Part shown: positions 24,654-35,455 of the stretch, piece after piece
Layout: each line of letters starts with the position of its first letter
Numbering within the stretch: the stretch's first letter is position 1
Assembly: GCA_036397555.1 (NCBI GenBank)
Contig: DASWIS010000029.1
Location: 1-64,000, forward strand
Source: Candidatus Zixiibacteriota bacterium
GTDB lineage: Bacteria > Zixibacteria > MSB-5A5 > WJJR01
Direction of reading: 5' to 3'
DNA length: 64,000 nucleotides
The notes under the pieces: model-generated
What the model saw: only the letters and a program-made list of their open reading frames with translations
Database searches by the model: none
Told to the model about the DNA's origin: nothing
Position numbers and translations under genes: made by a program

Positions 24654-26681
24654 TCACGCAACCACGGCGCCCCGGCGCATCAATAATTCGGTGCCCGCCT
24701 GCACGATGCGTGCAACGGTGATGTTGAATTTTTCATAAAGAACCTCGGCGGGGGCGCTCGCTCCGAATCTCGTCATGCCGATGACGATTCCCTCGGAGCC
24801 GACATAGCGTTCCCATCCCATGGTGATCCCGGCTTCGACTGCGATACGCAGTCTCACCGAAGATGGGAAAACCTCATCTTGATACCTCGACGATTGCTTC
24901 TCAAAGAGCTCCCACGACGGCATCGATACCACACGCACGCAGGTTGCATCCCCGGCCAGTGCCATTCCGGCTTGAAGCGCCAATGCCACCTCGGAGCCGG
25001 TTCCGATAATGATGATCTCCGGTGTCCGGCCCGACGACTGCCAGAGCGTGTAGGCGCCCCGATGCAGTTCCGACGCCGGGGCACACTGCCGGCGGTCGAG
25101 GACCGGCACATTCTGCCGTGTCAGCACCAGCACGGTCGGCCCGCTCTCATTCGTAATCGCTGCGCGCCATGCTTCGGCCGTCTCACGCGCATCCGCCGGA
25201 CGGATCACTGTCAGATTAGGGATCAGCCGCAGACTCATCAGGTGCTCGATGGGCTGATGGGTCGGCCCGTCTTCGCCCAGGCCGATGCTGTCGTGCGAAA
25301 ATATGTAGATCGCGCGCACTCCCATGAGCGCGCCCAGGCGCATCGCCGGACGCATGTAGTCGGAAAATGTCAGAAACGTTGCCGAGTACGGAATCACGCC
25401 CCCGTGTCGCGCCATGCCATTGACGATGGCGCCCATCGCATGCTCGCGCACTCCGAAATAGATGTTCCGGCCGCGTTGCGCATCCCAAATGAAGTCGCCA
25501 TAATCCTTCAGCAGCGTCTTGTTGCTCTCCGCCAGGTCGGCGGAGCCGCCGATCAGTTGCGGCAGACGCTCGGCCAGATGATTCATCACCGTCCCGGAAG
25601 CGGAACGCGTCGCCATCGCTTTGCCGATTCCCTCAAACAAAGTGTCGAGTCCGTCGTCCCATCCGTCCGGCAGTCGGCCCTCGACCGTCGACTGAAACCG
25701 GGTGGCCAGTTCCGCATGGGCCCTCGTGTACGCGTCGAATCTTTCCCGCCACCGCGCGTGAGACTCCCGCCCGCGTTCGACCGCCCTGCGCATGTGCGCC
25801 AGGACCTCGCCGGGGATGTGAAACAACGGCGCCTGCGGCCAGCCGAGTGCGTCCTTCGCGGCACGGGCATTGTCGGTTCCCAGCGGCGCCCCGTGCACGG
25901 CCGCTGTGCCTTGCTTGGGACTGCCGTATCCGATGACCGAGTTGATCACGATCAGCGAAGGGTGATTCGTATCCGCCTGCGCCCGACGGATCGCCGCCGC
26001 GATTCCCTCGACATCGTTTCCATCGACCGGTCCGATGACCTGCCAGCCGTAGGCGCGGAATCGCGCGGCCGCATCCTCGCGAAACGATTTTTCGGTTGAG
26101 CCATCAATCTGGATGCCGTTTGAATCATACAGATAGATCAGACGCCCCAATCCCCATGTCCCCGCGAGACCGGCGGCCTCCGAGGAGATTCCTTCCTGCA
26201 AGTCGCCGTCGGATACGAGCGCATAGATGAAGTGGTCCACGATGGAGTGGTCCCGACGATTGAATTGCTGCGCGAGATAATGCTGCGCCATCGCCATGCC
26301 GACGCCGTTGGCGAAGCCTTGCCCCAATGGTCCGGTCGTCACCTCGACCCCGGGGGTCAGGCCGCACTCCGGGTGGCCCGGTGTCTTGCTCTCCCATTGG
26401 CGGAAATGTTCCAGTTCGGAGAGCGGCAGGTCATATCCCGTCAGGTGCAGCAACGAATACAACAGCATCGACGCGTGTCCGGCCGAGAGGACGAAGCGAT
26501 CGCGGTCGCACCACGCGGGATCGCACGGATCGTGCTTGAGAAACCGATCCCAAAGGACGAACGCGGTCGGAGCCATCCCCAGCGGCGCGCCCGGGTGTCC
26601 GGATTGGGCGCGCTCGACCGCATCGACCGCGAGAAAGCGGATGGTGTTGATGCACTGTTGCTCGAGGGCGCGATCAGTCAT
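24654..26681 (-). CDS. tkt: Transketolase
   Basis: The 675-residue thiamine-diphosphate enzyme moves two-carbon units between ketose and aldose phosphates in the pentose phosphate pathway. It shows [12 protein letters not shown] near the N-terminus, the ThDP motif [18 protein letters not shown]...[11 protein letters not shown], the pyrimidine-domain motif [19 protein letters not shown] and the C-terminal domain ending in a Leu-rich tail. Length and order are standard for bacterial transketolase. It starts with ATG at 26681, divergent from the subtilase, and no pentose phosphate partner is adjacent. Confidence 0.96.
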   Translation of the reverse strand: MTDRALEQQCINTIRFLAVDAVERAQSGHPGAPLGMAPTAFVLWDRFLKHDPCDPAWCDRDRFVLSAGHASMLLYSLLHLTGYDLPLSELEHFRQWESKTPGHPECGLTPGVEVTTGPLGQGFANGVGMAMAQHYLAQQFNRRDHSIVDHFIYALVSDGDLQEGISSEAAGLAGTWGLGRLIYLYDSNGIQIDGSTEKSFREDAAARFRAYGWQVIGPVDGNDVEGIAAAIRRAQADTNHPSLIVINSVIGYGSPKQGTAAVHGAPLGTDNARAAKDALGWPQAPLFHIPGEVLAHMRRAVERGRESHARWRERFDAYTRAHAELATRFQSTVEGRLPDGWDDGLDTLFEGIGKAMATRSASGTVMNHLAERLPQLIGGSADLAESNKTLLKDYGDFIWDAQRGRNIYFGVREHAMGAIVNGMARHGGVIPYSATFLTFSDYMRPAMRLGALMGVRAIYIFSHDSIGLGEDGPTHQPIEHLMSLRLIPNLTVIRPADARETAEAWRAAITNESGPTVLVLTRQNVPVLDRRQCAPASELHRGAYTLWQSSGRTPEIIIIGTGSEVALALQAGMALAGDATCVRVVSMPSWELFEKQSSRYQDEVFPSSVRLRIAVEAGITMGWERYVGSEGIVIGMTRFGASAPAEVLYEKFNITVARIVQAGTELLMRRGAVVA

Positions 26682-26756
26682 TGCCGAAGGTCCCCAGTCT
26701 TAGTCGCGTGGTCCCAAAGTCATGCGCCGGCTCTCTTTGGGCGATGATTTGCAGCG

Positions 26757-26784
26757 TTGACAATTGCGTCATGCGGGGTATACT
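26757..26784 (+). promoter_or_regulatory. Strong sigma-70-type promoter of the subtilase gene
   Basis: TTGACA (26757-26762) and TATACT (26779-26784) are spaced by 16 bases. The match is near consensus and leaves a leader of about 90 bases before the ATG at 26881. It is one of the clearest promoters in the window. Confidence 0.7.
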
Positions 26785-26880
26785 GAACTGCGTTGTGGCG
26801 CATCACACGCGATCCCTCGCGTTGTTGCCCAGTCTACGTCGCAGTTGTTTCTGAATCCAGACGAAAGGATCGCCGTCGTC

Positions 26881-29800
26881 ATGTCCCGGTACACAGGCGC
26901 ATTCGTCGTTGTCCTGCTCCTGACCATTCTGGTCTCCGCTGGGTCGGTCGCCGACACCGCCCGAGTCCGTCCGCTGCGGCTGACCGCCGGGACACGGCTC
27001 CCGGATCCCGCCGAGACCGAGCAGCACCTCGAACGGATTCAGGCCGCTGGAACAGATCGCGATGGCGCGATCATCCAGTTCGAACAGATACCCACGGCAA
27101 CCGATCGTCTGTCGTTGGCAGCGCGCGGGATAACGCTTCACCGGTACATACCGGAAAACGCCTACATCGCGACGCTGCCGGCTGATTTCCGCGCCGATGA
27201 AACCGGAAATTACGGAATCACATGGATCGGGGCGCTCCAGCCCCAGGAAAAGTTCCCCGAGGGGCTCCAAGTCGCAGGAACCCCGGAATGGTGTCTGGAT
27301 GAGTCCGGCCGCCCGCAATTTTCGATTTCTGTTTTTCCGCACATCGAACCGGAGGCGGCCGCCGTCTGGCTGGCCGCCGAGTATGGCGCGGTGACGTTGG
27401 GAGTCTCTCGTCTCGCCAACGCCGTCGCTGTCGCATTGCCGGCGGACAACTGGTTCGACATTGCCCATGACTCACGCGTGCTGACGGTCGAACCCTTCTG
27501 GCCGCGACGGGAGACAAACAACTCATGCCGTACCAACAGCCGCGCCGAAGAGGCGCAGACCGCGCCGTACAACCTCGACGGCTCCGGGATCATGGTCGGC
27601 GAATGGGACGGCGGCCGCGCCGACATTAACCACAGCGATTTCGGCGGACGGGTCGTCTCCGGTGACGCCGCTTCCTTTATGACGCATGCCACTCATGTCG
27701 CCGGTACGATCCTGGGCTCCGGCTCCGAGTCGGGCGGCACCTATCGCGGGATGGCGCCGGCCGCGGGGCTGGTCACTTATCTGTGGTGGAACTTCGCCTT
27801 CGAAATGGAGAATGAAACCCAAAGCGCGATCAACACGCACGACATCTGGGCGTCGAACAACTCCTGGGGGGTCGGTTACTCGCCGCCCACCGTATCCAAC
27901 TGCAACGCCTATCTGGGGAACTACTTCTCCGAATGCGGCGCGATCGATGACGTCGTGCGCGGTGACTTGGGCAAGCCGGTCATCAATGTGTGGTCGGCCG
28001 GCAACGAGCGGCTGAACAGCCCCGATTACTGCGGCTCGGTGGGTTTTACGTGGGGCACGATCATCCCCTATGGAACCTCCAAGAATGCGCTCACCATCGG
28101 CGCGATCAATTCGAACAACTCGACCATGACTAGTTTCTCCAGTTGGGGGCCGACCGATGACGGGCGTCTCAAGCCGGAAATCGTTGCGCCCGGCTGCCAG
28201 ACCGGCGCCGACTTCGGCGTGACATCCACCAAGCTGACATCCGGCTACACGGTCTATTGCGGCACCTCGATGGCCGCGCCGACCACCACCGGATGCGTCG
28301 CCCTGTGGCTTGAACGATTCAACGATCTGCATCCCGGCGAGGTGCCGCTGGCATCGACCGTGCGCGCGATGTTCTGCGAAACGGCCTTCGATCTGGGCTC
28401 CACCGGCCCGGAGTACGATTTCGGCTACGGTCGTCTCGACATCGTCGCGGCGGTCGATCGGTTGGACGACGGAGCGTTCTTGGAGGCGAGTGTCGATCAC
28501 GGCGAGACGCCGCAATGGACTTTTGTCAGCGATGGTTCGGTCACGCCGATGTCCATCACGCTCGCCTGGGATGATCCCGGCGCGTTTGCGGGCGCCAATC
28601 CGACTCTGATCAATGATCTCGATTTGCGGCTGATTTCGCCCGGCGGCGCGACCACATATCTGCCGTGGGTTCTCAATCCGGCCAATCCCTCTGCCGACGC
28701 CACGACCGGCCTGGATCGGCGCAACAACATCGAGCAGGTGCGCATCACCGGACCGCTCCCGGCCGGCATCTGGACAATTGAAGTCGAGGGTTTCAATGTC
28801 CCGCAGGGACCGCAGGACTTTTCGCTCGTCTATTCGGCGGCCATCGATCTTTCATCGGGGCCGCAAGACTATGCCGTGACCGTCGCAGCCGACAACGACA
28901 CAACGAGCATACCCGCCGATCTTCCGTTCGGCATCCTCGTCGCCAATAACGGCGCACAAAACGACACCTACGATGTGACCTTGAGCAGCTCTCACGGCTG
29001 GACGATCACGCCCAACCCGGTCACAATTTCCATCCTCAGCTTGGATGACTCGCTTTTGAGCTTCACGGTCGCGATTCCGGTAAGCGGGCCGTTTAACGTA
29101 AATGACACGATCACCGGCACCGCCGTCTCGCAGGCCGATCCCGCCGTCAATTCATCCGATCAAAAGATCGTCGCGGTCATCTCCGGGCGCGCGGTGGAAG
29201 CCGTTGCGTCCAACGACACGCTCGGTATAGCGGGCAAGACCATTGAGTCGGCGGCGACGGTCACCAACACGGGGTTCTTCGCCGACGACATCGACTGGTC
29301 GCTGACCGACCAGCAGGGCTGGAGCGTCAGTCCGCCGGGCGGCACATCATCGCTGGCCCCCGGCGAAGACGACACGCTGGGGCTGGAGTTTACCATCGAT
29401 CCGGGCGCATCAGCCGGTTCGACCAATTGGGTCAAAGTCAATGCGGTCTCCCAGGCCGACCCCGGCGCGGCAGCCGCCGATTCGCTGCGCGTGACCGTGC
29501 TCGATAATCCCCCGGTGCCGCTGCTCGTGGCTCCCGCCGATGGCGCACCGTTCAATAATGCGACTCCCACGCTCGAATGGGGGAAGGGCGCATACGTGCC
29601 ATATCCGCCTCCATACGATGTCTTTGCGTTTGCAGTCGAGATAGGCGACGATCCGGCGTTCACGGCGAATCTCGTTCATCTCGACGCGTCAGACGACAGC
29701 AGCGTGGCCTCGCCCGCGTTGGCCGACGGTGTCCACTATTGGCGTGTTCTTTCATACAACGTGTTCGGCGATTCGAGTGCCTACTCGGAGATACGCACTT

Positions 29801-30333
29801 TCGAAGTCGACACGCAGGCGCCCGATGTGCCGTCGTTGCTGTCACCCGCCGACTTCGCCTACGAAGCGGACATCACGCCCACGTTTGCGTGGAGCGCAGT
29901 CACCGCGAAGAGTCTGTCATCGCCGGTCGTGTATCGGTGGGAGATCAGCGCCGATTCGACATTTGCCTCGGATGTCGACTCGCTTTGGACCTCGGTCACG
30001 ACGTATACGCTGCCCGACAGCACGCCGCTGGAACAGTGCAGCACGGTCGTCTACTGGCGCGTGACCGCGCGCGACGATGCCGGAAACTGGTCGGCGCCGT
30101 CGCCGGCGCACTCGTATGCCGTATACATCCCCGGCGATATGAACTTCGATTGCGTCGGCGACGTGTTCGATGTCGTCCTGCTCATCGGCGTCGTCTTCCG
30201 CGCCGAACCGCTCCCCAATCCGCCAGGACGCGCCGAATGCAACTGCTCGCCGCCGCCGCCCGATGTCTTCGATGCCGTGGCCCTCGTCGATTACGTGTTC
30301 CGCGCCGGCCCGCCGCCCTGCACGCCGTTATAG
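26881..30333 (+). CDS. Secreted subtilisin-like serine protease (S8) with beta domains and a dockerin-like tail
   Basis: The 1,150-residue protein has a signal peptide (FVVVLLLTILVSAGSVADTA) and a long propeptide region (~30-220). An S8 catalytic domain follows with Asp243 in EWDGG, His272 in THVAGT and Ser463 in GTSMAAP. Next come a P-domain-like jelly roll (ITLAWDDPGAF...IWTIEVEGFNVPQGPQDFSLVY), two CARDB/NEW3-type Ig domains (~660-870) and a fibronectin-like region (~880-1075). The last ~65 residues hold GDMNFDCVGDVFDVVLL and a second loop PPPPDVFDAVALVDYVFRAG that has lost its first calcium positions. The ATG at 26881 immediately precedes the signal peptide. Confidence 0.88.
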   Translation: MSRYTGAFVVVLLLTILVSAGSVADTARVRPLRLTAGTRLPDPAETEQHLERIQAAGTDRDGAIIQFEQIPTATDRLSLAARGITLHRYIPENAYIATLPADFRADETGNYGITWIGALQPQEKFPEGLQVAGTPEWCLDESGRPQFSISVFPHIEPEAAAVWLAAEYGAVTLGVSRLANAVAVALPADNWFDIAHDSRVLTVEPFWPRRETNNSCRTNSRAEEAQTAPYNLDGSGIMVGEWDGGRADINHSDFGGRVVSGDAASFMTHATHVAGTILGSGSESGGTYRGMAPAAGLVTYLWWNFAFEMENETQSAINTHDIWASNNSWGVGYSPPTVSNCNAYLGNYFSECGAIDDVVRGDLGKPVINVWSAGNERLNSPDYCGSVGFTWGTIIPYGTSKNALTIGAINSNNSTMTSFSSWGPTDDGRLKPEIVAPGCQTGADFGVTSTKLTSGYTVYCGTSMAAPTTTGCVALWLERFNDLHPGEVPLASTVRAMFCETAFDLGSTGPEYDFGYGRLDIVAAVDRLDDGAFLEASVDHGETPQWTFVSDGSVTPMSITLAWDDPGAFAGANPTLINDLDLRLISPGGATTYLPWVLNPANPSADATTGLDRRNNIEQVRITGPLPAGIWTIEVEGFNVPQGPQDFSLVYSAAIDLSSGPQDYAVTVAADNDTTSIPADLPFGILVANNGAQNDTYDVTLSSSHGWTITPNPVTISILSLDDSLLSFTVAIPVSGPFNVNDTITGTAVSQADPAVNSSDQKIVAVISGRAVEAVASNDTLGIAGKTIESAATVTNTGFFADDIDWSLTDQQGWSVSPPGGTSSLAPGEDDTLGLEFTIDPGASAGSTNWVKVNAVSQADPGAAAADSLRVTVLDNPPVPLLVAPADGAPFNNATPTLEWGKGAYVPYPPPYDVFAFAVEIGDDPAFTANLVHLDASDDSSVASPALADGVHYWRVLSYNVFGDSSAYSEIRTFEVDTQAPDVPSLLSPADFAYEADITPTFAWSAVTAKSLSSPVVYRWEISADSTFASDVDSLWTSVTTYTLPDSTPLEQCSTVVYWRVTARDDAGNWSAPSPAHSYAVYIPGDMNFDCVGDVFDVVLLIGVVFRAEPLPNPPGRAECNCSPPPPDVFDAVALVDYVFRAGPPPCTPL

Positions 30334-30484
30334 AACTACGAGAATGCGACGGTCAGCAAGTTCGTACCGCCAACGTTGGGCGTGGCGTTCAGATTCGTGT
30401 AAACTCTATTACTCGGTTGCGACTGAACGACTGCGGCGCGGATAGTCACGGGTGCTGCGACACCCCGGCGATATGCCGGTGCGA

Positions 30485-33097
30485 CTACTTGATAATCACG
30501 ATCTTGCCGACCTGCGCGCCGAGGTGTGAGTCGACGCGGTAGATGTAGATGCCCGACTCGACCGCCTGCTGGTTGCGGGAAATCAGGTCCCACGAAATCT
30601 CCGAAGAGTAACTCGACAGGAACGGGTCGGGATGATTCAGTTCGCGCACGAGGTCGCCGTCGAGCGTGTAAATGCGCACAGTCGCCGAATCGGGCATGTT
30701 GATGAAGTGAATTCGGCGCAGCCGCTCATCGAAGCTGCCTTGCGCGAACCGACCCTCGAACCCTTCATCGAAATACGTGCTCAACTGGCCGCTGGCGCCG
30801 ATGATCGCGCTTTTGTACGGGTTCGGATAGACGCTGACGCGGACTGAATCTTTGCGGGCGCCTCCGACTTGCCAATAATCCTCGACCACGTCGGACGAGT
30901 AGATGGGAATGCCGTAGACACGGTTGGTGCCGGGGATCGTCTCCAGCGGATCCAGATCGTTGAACGGATCACCGTAATCGAACGCGGTGACCGAAACGAA
31001 ATACGTCTTGGACGCCAGCAGATTGTCCAGGACGAGCTTGTAGACCCCGTACGTGAGCGTATCGAGCCCGACGATCGTGTCGCGTGTGCCGACGCGCTGG
31101 ATCAGGTTGGGTTTTTCGACTCCGTTGGAGATGATCGTATTGCCTTGGTTGAAGTCCTGCCGCTCGAAGTATCCCTTCCGCTCGACCACCTGCCCCTGAT
31201 CGTTGAAATCGGAGTACGTGTACGCCGAATCGGGTGTCCCGTGATAGATGGGATCGAACACGGGATCATCGAAGATGTCCCGCCAGGTCTCGACCGTGAA
31301 CGGATGCGATGTGACCTCCCAGCGGTTCAATAAGGGGTCGAGCGTGAAGCGGCGAAAATCCTCGATGTCCCAACTGGCGACCATGGCATAATCGCCGGAG
31401 CTGGGGAAGTCATCGGGAGAATTGCGTTCGGCGACGTAGACGCGGTACCCTTCAAAATCGATGAGACGGATCAACGGGTCGAGGACCGTTTCGGAATTCG
31501 CGCCGTTCCAATTGATCTCCAGTTCGTTGGGCCGCGAGATTAACGAGAGGTTATTGCTCGCGGGACCGGTGGGCGGTTTCGGGCCGGTGAAGTCGGGACA
31601 CCCGTCGCCTGTGTAAAAGATGGTGTCGGGGCCGATGATCGGGTAGTGCCGGCCCGCATCTTCGTCACCATCGCTGTCCACGCCGTAATTGTCGAAGACG
31701 AACCCCGCCCACCACGCGTTCTTGGCCAGGTCGGAGAAATCCAGATTGTTGACGAACTGCGTCGGATCGACACAGTCGAACGCATTGTCGGGATAGCGAT
31801 GGATATCGTCGGAGCCCAGGAACGCAAAGGTGATGGCAAACTTCTCGCCGGGCCGCAACTCGTTGACCGGTCCGGCCGAAAGGAGCGCGCGCGTATCCAG
31901 CCCGTCGGCCAGATTGCAGGCGACCGCCTCCGTCAAGGGCGGCTTCCATCCCTGTGAACTGAAGTTGACCGCCGAGTACAACTGTCCGTAGTCCTGCTCG
32001 CCATTGGACATGAACCAGTACTTCTGCAAATCACGCGAGGGAGTGCCCTGCCCGCCATGGGTAAGCCGGCGCAGATCGGTCGCGAGACGGGGACCCCAGT
32101 CGAGAATGGCCGATGCATTCGATGTCCACCAATTGAAACTGACACCGGCACCCTCCGGCAGACGCAGAAAGCGCCAGCCAAACGCCCCCCGTGCCGACGC
32201 CCGCGGAAATTGTCCGCCGTCGGGGTCGCCGTCGTTGTCGCCCACCCACGCCACCAGCAGCGTATCGGTATAAGTCGGATCGATCGGATTGGGCCAATAG
32301 GGCAAAAATCCGGAGATGTCGTCGTTGAAACGATCCTGCGTGTTCCCGGTCGCGAACTGGTAGTACACGTCGCAATCGTTAAAGACTCCGGTGTAGATTT
32401 CTTTGATTATGTTGGTGCCGATGTTCTCGATTTCCAGATCGTAGATCACGAAGTCACGGGCGAAATTGTCCGATGACTGATGCGTGGCTTGCCGCACCAT
32501 CAGGCCCATGGGAGTGTGCTGCGTGAAATTCGTGCTGGTGAAAACCGTATCGACGTATTCGGTGTAATAAACCTGCTCCAGCGACTTGGCTGACCCGCCG
32601 CCGGCGCAACCGGCGGAGACATACCCGTCGGGCAGCCCCTCCCGGATCGGCTCGAATCCGTTAAACTCATCGCCGATGCCATCCCAGCCGTCGTAGGCGA
32701 CCGACACCAGCGTGTCGGTCCCGACAATGCCGCCGACCCACAAGCCGCCATTGTAGAGATAGTCGATGCGGGTGCCGCCGGGGTACTCCAGCGAGGGGCA
32801 CCAGTTGATGCGAAGTAACGTCTCGTCGATCGGGCAGGCATCGTCGCCGTGCGAGGTACCCCAGGAACCGTCATTGCCAAATGAGGTCCACAGCTCGCCG
32901 ATATAGTGCAGCCGTCGGTCGAATACCGGCGCGGCCTGATGAACCCAGGCCCCCGATCCCTTCGGCGGTTCCAGCGGAGGCGGGTTGTCTCTGGCCAGCG
33001 ATGTCATCGACAACGACACGCACGCCAACAGCAACAGGCCCACGACCCGGACCGACCCATGACCGGGGACACCAGTTAGAGTGTCACTCTGGCGCAA
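30485..33097 (-). CDS. Large secreted protein with a FlgD/T9SS-like C-terminal domain
   Basis: The ~870-residue protein has a signal peptide (VVGLLLLACVSLSMTSLA). Its body is rich in Asp, Gly and aromatic residues and belongs to no family I can name; it recalls long secreted proteins of FCB candidate phyla. The C-terminus (VSVYPNPYKS...FINMPDSATVRIYTLDGDLVRELNH...WDLISRNQQAVESGIYIYRV...GKIVIIK) is a FlgD-like Ig domain of the type used as a T9SS or surface-sorting tail. AAGGAG lies 8 bases before a TTG at 33097; the longest frame starts at an ATG at 33118 that lacks a ribosome binding site. Confidence 0.7.
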   Translation of the reverse strand: MRQSDTLTGVPGHGSVRVVGLLLLACVSLSMTSLARDNPPPLEPPKGSGAWVHQAAPVFDRRLHYIGELWTSFGNDGSWGTSHGDDACPIDETLLRINWCPSLEYPGGTRIDYLYNGGLWVGGIVGTDTLVSVAYDGWDGIGDEFNGFEPIREGLPDGYVSAGCAGGGSAKSLEQVYYTEYVDTVFTSTNFTQHTPMGLMVRQATHQSSDNFARDFVIYDLEIENIGTNIIKEIYTGVFNDCDVYYQFATGNTQDRFNDDISGFLPYWPNPIDPTYTDTLLVAWVGDNDGDPDGGQFPRASARGAFGWRFLRLPEGAGVSFNWWTSNASAILDWGPRLATDLRRLTHGGQGTPSRDLQKYWFMSNGEQDYGQLYSAVNFSSQGWKPPLTEAVACNLADGLDTRALLSAGPVNELRPGEKFAITFAFLGSDDIHRYPDNAFDCVDPTQFVNNLDFSDLAKNAWWAGFVFDNYGVDSDGDEDAGRHYPIIGPDTIFYTGDGCPDFTGPKPPTGPASNNLSLISRPNELEINWNGANSETVLDPLIRLIDFEGYRVYVAERNSPDDFPSSGDYAMVASWDIEDFRRFTLDPLLNRWEVTSHPFTVETWRDIFDDPVFDPIYHGTPDSAYTYSDFNDQGQVVERKGYFERQDFNQGNTIISNGVEKPNLIQRVGTRDTIVGLDTLTYGVYKLVLDNLLASKTYFVSVTAFDYGDPFNDLDPLETIPGTNRVYGIPIYSSDVVEDYWQVGGARKDSVRVSVYPNPYKSAIIGASGQLSTYFDEGFEGRFAQGSFDERLRRIHFINMPDSATVRIYTLDGDLVRELNHPDPFLSSYSSEISWDLISRNQQAVESGIYIYRVDSHLGAQVGKIVIIK

Positions 33098-33358
33098 TCT
33101 ATCATCTCCTTGCCACATATAGAATTACATCGCCACGCGCCCGCCAGGCGACATCGCCGGGCCGAACGTGCCAGTCGGCGCTCTCTCCGGCCGCTGTCAA
33201 GATCAGCAACACTGGGGTTCAAGTCAACGTCCTCGGATCAAACCTCATCGCTACTACCGGCCAACCCCGATGATATTCCAACCAATCAGCGGTACGCGGG
33301 CAGAAACCTCGTGTCGGTATCGAAAGGTCGGAGTCACAATGGAACCGGACCGGGAAAG
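33098..33358. other. Spacer between the large secreted protein and tRNA-Leu
   Basis: I see no gene or strong motif in this stretch. It must hold the promoter of the minus-strand secreted-protein gene, but no clear -35/-10 pair stands out. Confidence 0.4.
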
Positions 33359-33444
33359 TGCCGGAGGTCGGAATCGAACCGACACGGGATTTAGGTCCCA
33401 CCGGATTTTGAGTCCGGCGCGTCTACCAATTCCACCACTCCGGC
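33359..33444 (-). tRNA. tRNA-Leu (anticodon CAA)
   Basis: The minus strand folds into an 86-base class II tRNA: acceptor GCCGGAG pairs with CTCCGGC plus discriminator A. The anticodon arm CCGGA-CTCAAAA-TCCGG gives anticodon CAA, decoding UUG. A variable arm and the T-arm GGTTCGATTCC follow. The CCA end is not encoded, so it must be added by nucleotidyltransferase. Confidence 0.96.
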
Positions 33445-33504
33445 GGCCAAGCTGCCGCCAGAATAGGATTCGTCACCGGGGAAGTCAACACAGCCGACAG
33501 GCCG

Positions 33505-35382
33505 TCAGACATGCGCTGCCGAAGAAGCGGCCGTAGTTTTCGCCCGAATCGCCGGGAGGGAGACTTCAAAGACCGTGCCGGTGGGGCCGGAGTGCAGCAG
33601 ACAGAGAGAACCGCCATGATGGGTGATGATTTTTTTGGCCAGCGCCAGCCCCAGCCCCGTGCCGGTCTCCTTGGTCGTGAAGAAGGGCTGAAACAGGTCG
33701 GCGCGCACGTCGTCGGGGATGCCGGGCCCGTTGTCGCGCACGCGCACGACCACACGGCGGTTGGCGCCGTCGTCGGCGAGACGCTCGTCGGCTTCGATAT
33801 GCACCACACCCTCCGGGCCGGCGGCCTCCGCGGCATTCTGGAGAAGATTGACGAACACCTGTTTGAGCAGCAGGGCATCGCCTTCGATCCGATGATCGGC
33901 CCGCGAGTGCACAGTCGGTTCGATGACGCGGGTGCCGTGTTGCAGCAGGACCGGACGGCACACCTCGATCGCGTCGCCCAGCACCTCCATGAGCTCAACC
34001 GTGCTGCGGTCTCCTTCAAGCGGTCGCGCGAATTCGAGGAAACGCGTGACCATGTCGCTGGTCTCCATCGTCTCCTGCACGATGGCATCCGCCCAGTCGG
34101 TTTCTTTGGCGCGGCCGGACGCCTCGCGCCGGAGCATTTTGCCGTATCCAAGGATCGCGGCGATCGAGTTGCGCAGTTGGTGCGCCAGACCGGCCGCCAT
34201 GCCGCCCAAATCGGCCAGCCGCTGACGGTCGGCCATCTCGCGCTCCAGCACGCGAATATTGGTCAGGTCGGTCAGCAGGATGCTCACGCCGATGACATCC
34301 TGCTGTTCGTTGCGGATCAGCGACGTGTTGACGCCCAGATACAGCGTGCCCTCCGGGACGGGACGGGGAATCTCCAGTTCGCGCCGGGCGTAGGTGATCG
34401 ATTCGCCCAATGCTTCCCGGCAGAGCGACACCAGCGGTTGCGGCACCGGCACGTCGTCGATGAGACAGCCGATCATCGCGGCGCCGTCGCACTTGAGAAT
34501 CTCCTCGGCGGCGCGATTGAAACGCAGGATGTCGCCGTCGTGCCCGACGATCATCACGCCGGTCGACAGCGAACGCAGAATGTAATCGTTGAACTGCTCC
34601 AGGTCGCGGGCGTGACGCTCCGAGTCGGCCGCGCGCGAACGCAGGTGCTGCGCCTGTTCCAGCAACCGTGCGACCAGCGTGTCGAACGTCTCCATGACAT
34701 ATTCCGGGTCGCTTTCGGTTCCGCCCGGCTGCGGCGGCAGGACACCGGTCGCCACCAATGCATTCGCGCGGCGTCGCATGCTCTGAAACGGCAAAATCAC
34801 GCTGCGATAAAACATCCAGCAGAATGCCAGGAACGCCAACAGCGTCCCGCCGCGCACCCACAGCTCGATGTCCCGCTGCCGTTGGAGCGCGGCCAATTGC
34901 GCCGCCGGAATGACGGCGGTCAGGACGACCGGCGTCGAGGCCCAATTGATGGCCAACGTCCGCAGGCGGACCTCGCCCAATCTCGTCTCCGTGGCATGTT
35001 GCGGTGGCGGTGAGGGCAGCAGCGTATCGCCGCCGGTGATGCCGATGGCATGCAGATCGACCCAGACATGGCGCCACCCCGATGGGCCGGCCGCCGGCGT
35101 GTAGGCCGCAATGGAAAATCGCCGCAGAGAGTTTTGGCGCGCGATGCGACGCAGTTCATCAACCAGACGCACACTGTCATCGGCATCATGCCACACGCGC
35201 CGTGCCTCTTCGCCGGCGCGCCACAGCCGCAGCGTCATCTGCCGTTCCTCCTCGGCGATGAGACGCTGCAGCAGGATCAAAGGCGAGAGGGTGCTGACCG
35301 CGAACAGACAGACCAGGAAAAAGAATACTCCTTTGACATAATGCGCGAACGGGCGTGATTTCCGGCGCCGGTTGCTCACCAT
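33505..35382 (-). CDS. Membrane sensor histidine kinase with PAS domain (NtrB/ZraS-like)
   Basis: The 625-residue kinase has a first helix (GVFFFLVCLFAVSTLSPLILL), a periplasmic sensor (~45-190) and a second helix (GGTLLAFLAFCWMFY). A HAMP-like linker, a PAS domain (DYILRSLSTGVMIVGHDGDILRFNRAAEEIL) and the kinase core follow. The phospho-accepting His401 is in AAGLAHQLRNSIAAILGYG. The N box (VNLLQNAAEAAG) and G boxes (VRDNGPGIP, GTGLGLALAKKI) are intact. No response regulator is adjacent, so its partner is encoded elsewhere. I chose the ATG at 35382, which leaves a 73-base divergent spacer; longer starts would overlap the nuclease gene. Confidence 0.9.
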   Translation of the reverse strand: MVSNRRRKSRPFAHYVKGVFFFLVCLFAVSTLSPLILLQRLIAEEERQMTLRLWRAGEEARRVWHDADDSVRLVDELRRIARQNSLRRFSIAAYTPAAGPSGWRHVWVDLHAIGITGGDTLLPSPPPQHATETRLGEVRLRTLAINWASTPVVLTAVIPAAQLAALQRQRDIELWVRGGTLLAFLAFCWMFYRSVILPFQSMRRRANALVATGVLPPQPGGTESDPEYVMETFDTLVARLLEQAQHLRSRAADSERHARDLEQFNDYILRSLSTGVMIVGHDGDILRFNRAAEEILKCDGAAMIGCLIDDVPVPQPLVSLCREALGESITYARRELEIPRPVPEGTLYLGVNTSLIRNEQQDVIGVSILLTDLTNIRVLEREMADRQRLADLGGMAAGLAHQLRNSIAAILGYGKMLRREASGRAKETDWADAIVQETMETSDMVTRFLEFARPLEGDRSTVELMEVLGDAIEVCRPVLLQHGTRVIEPTVHSRADHRIEGDALLLKQVFVNLLQNAAEAAGPEGVVHIEADERLADDGANRRVVVRVRDNGPGIPDDVRADLFQPFFTTKETGTGLGLALAKKIITHHGGSLCLLHSGPTGTVFEVSLPAIRAKTTAASSAAHV

Positions 35383-35455
35383 GCCCGACGCTGCGCCGTC
35401 GGCCGCTCGGAGAATGGGACCCACATTGCCATTATCGGCCGCCTGCCGGATACCG

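Noticed and set aside
33511-35013. 500-residue plus-strand frame opposite the histidine kinase
   Set aside because: It lacks any domain and mirrors the kinase codons; the minus strand carries all kinase boxes.
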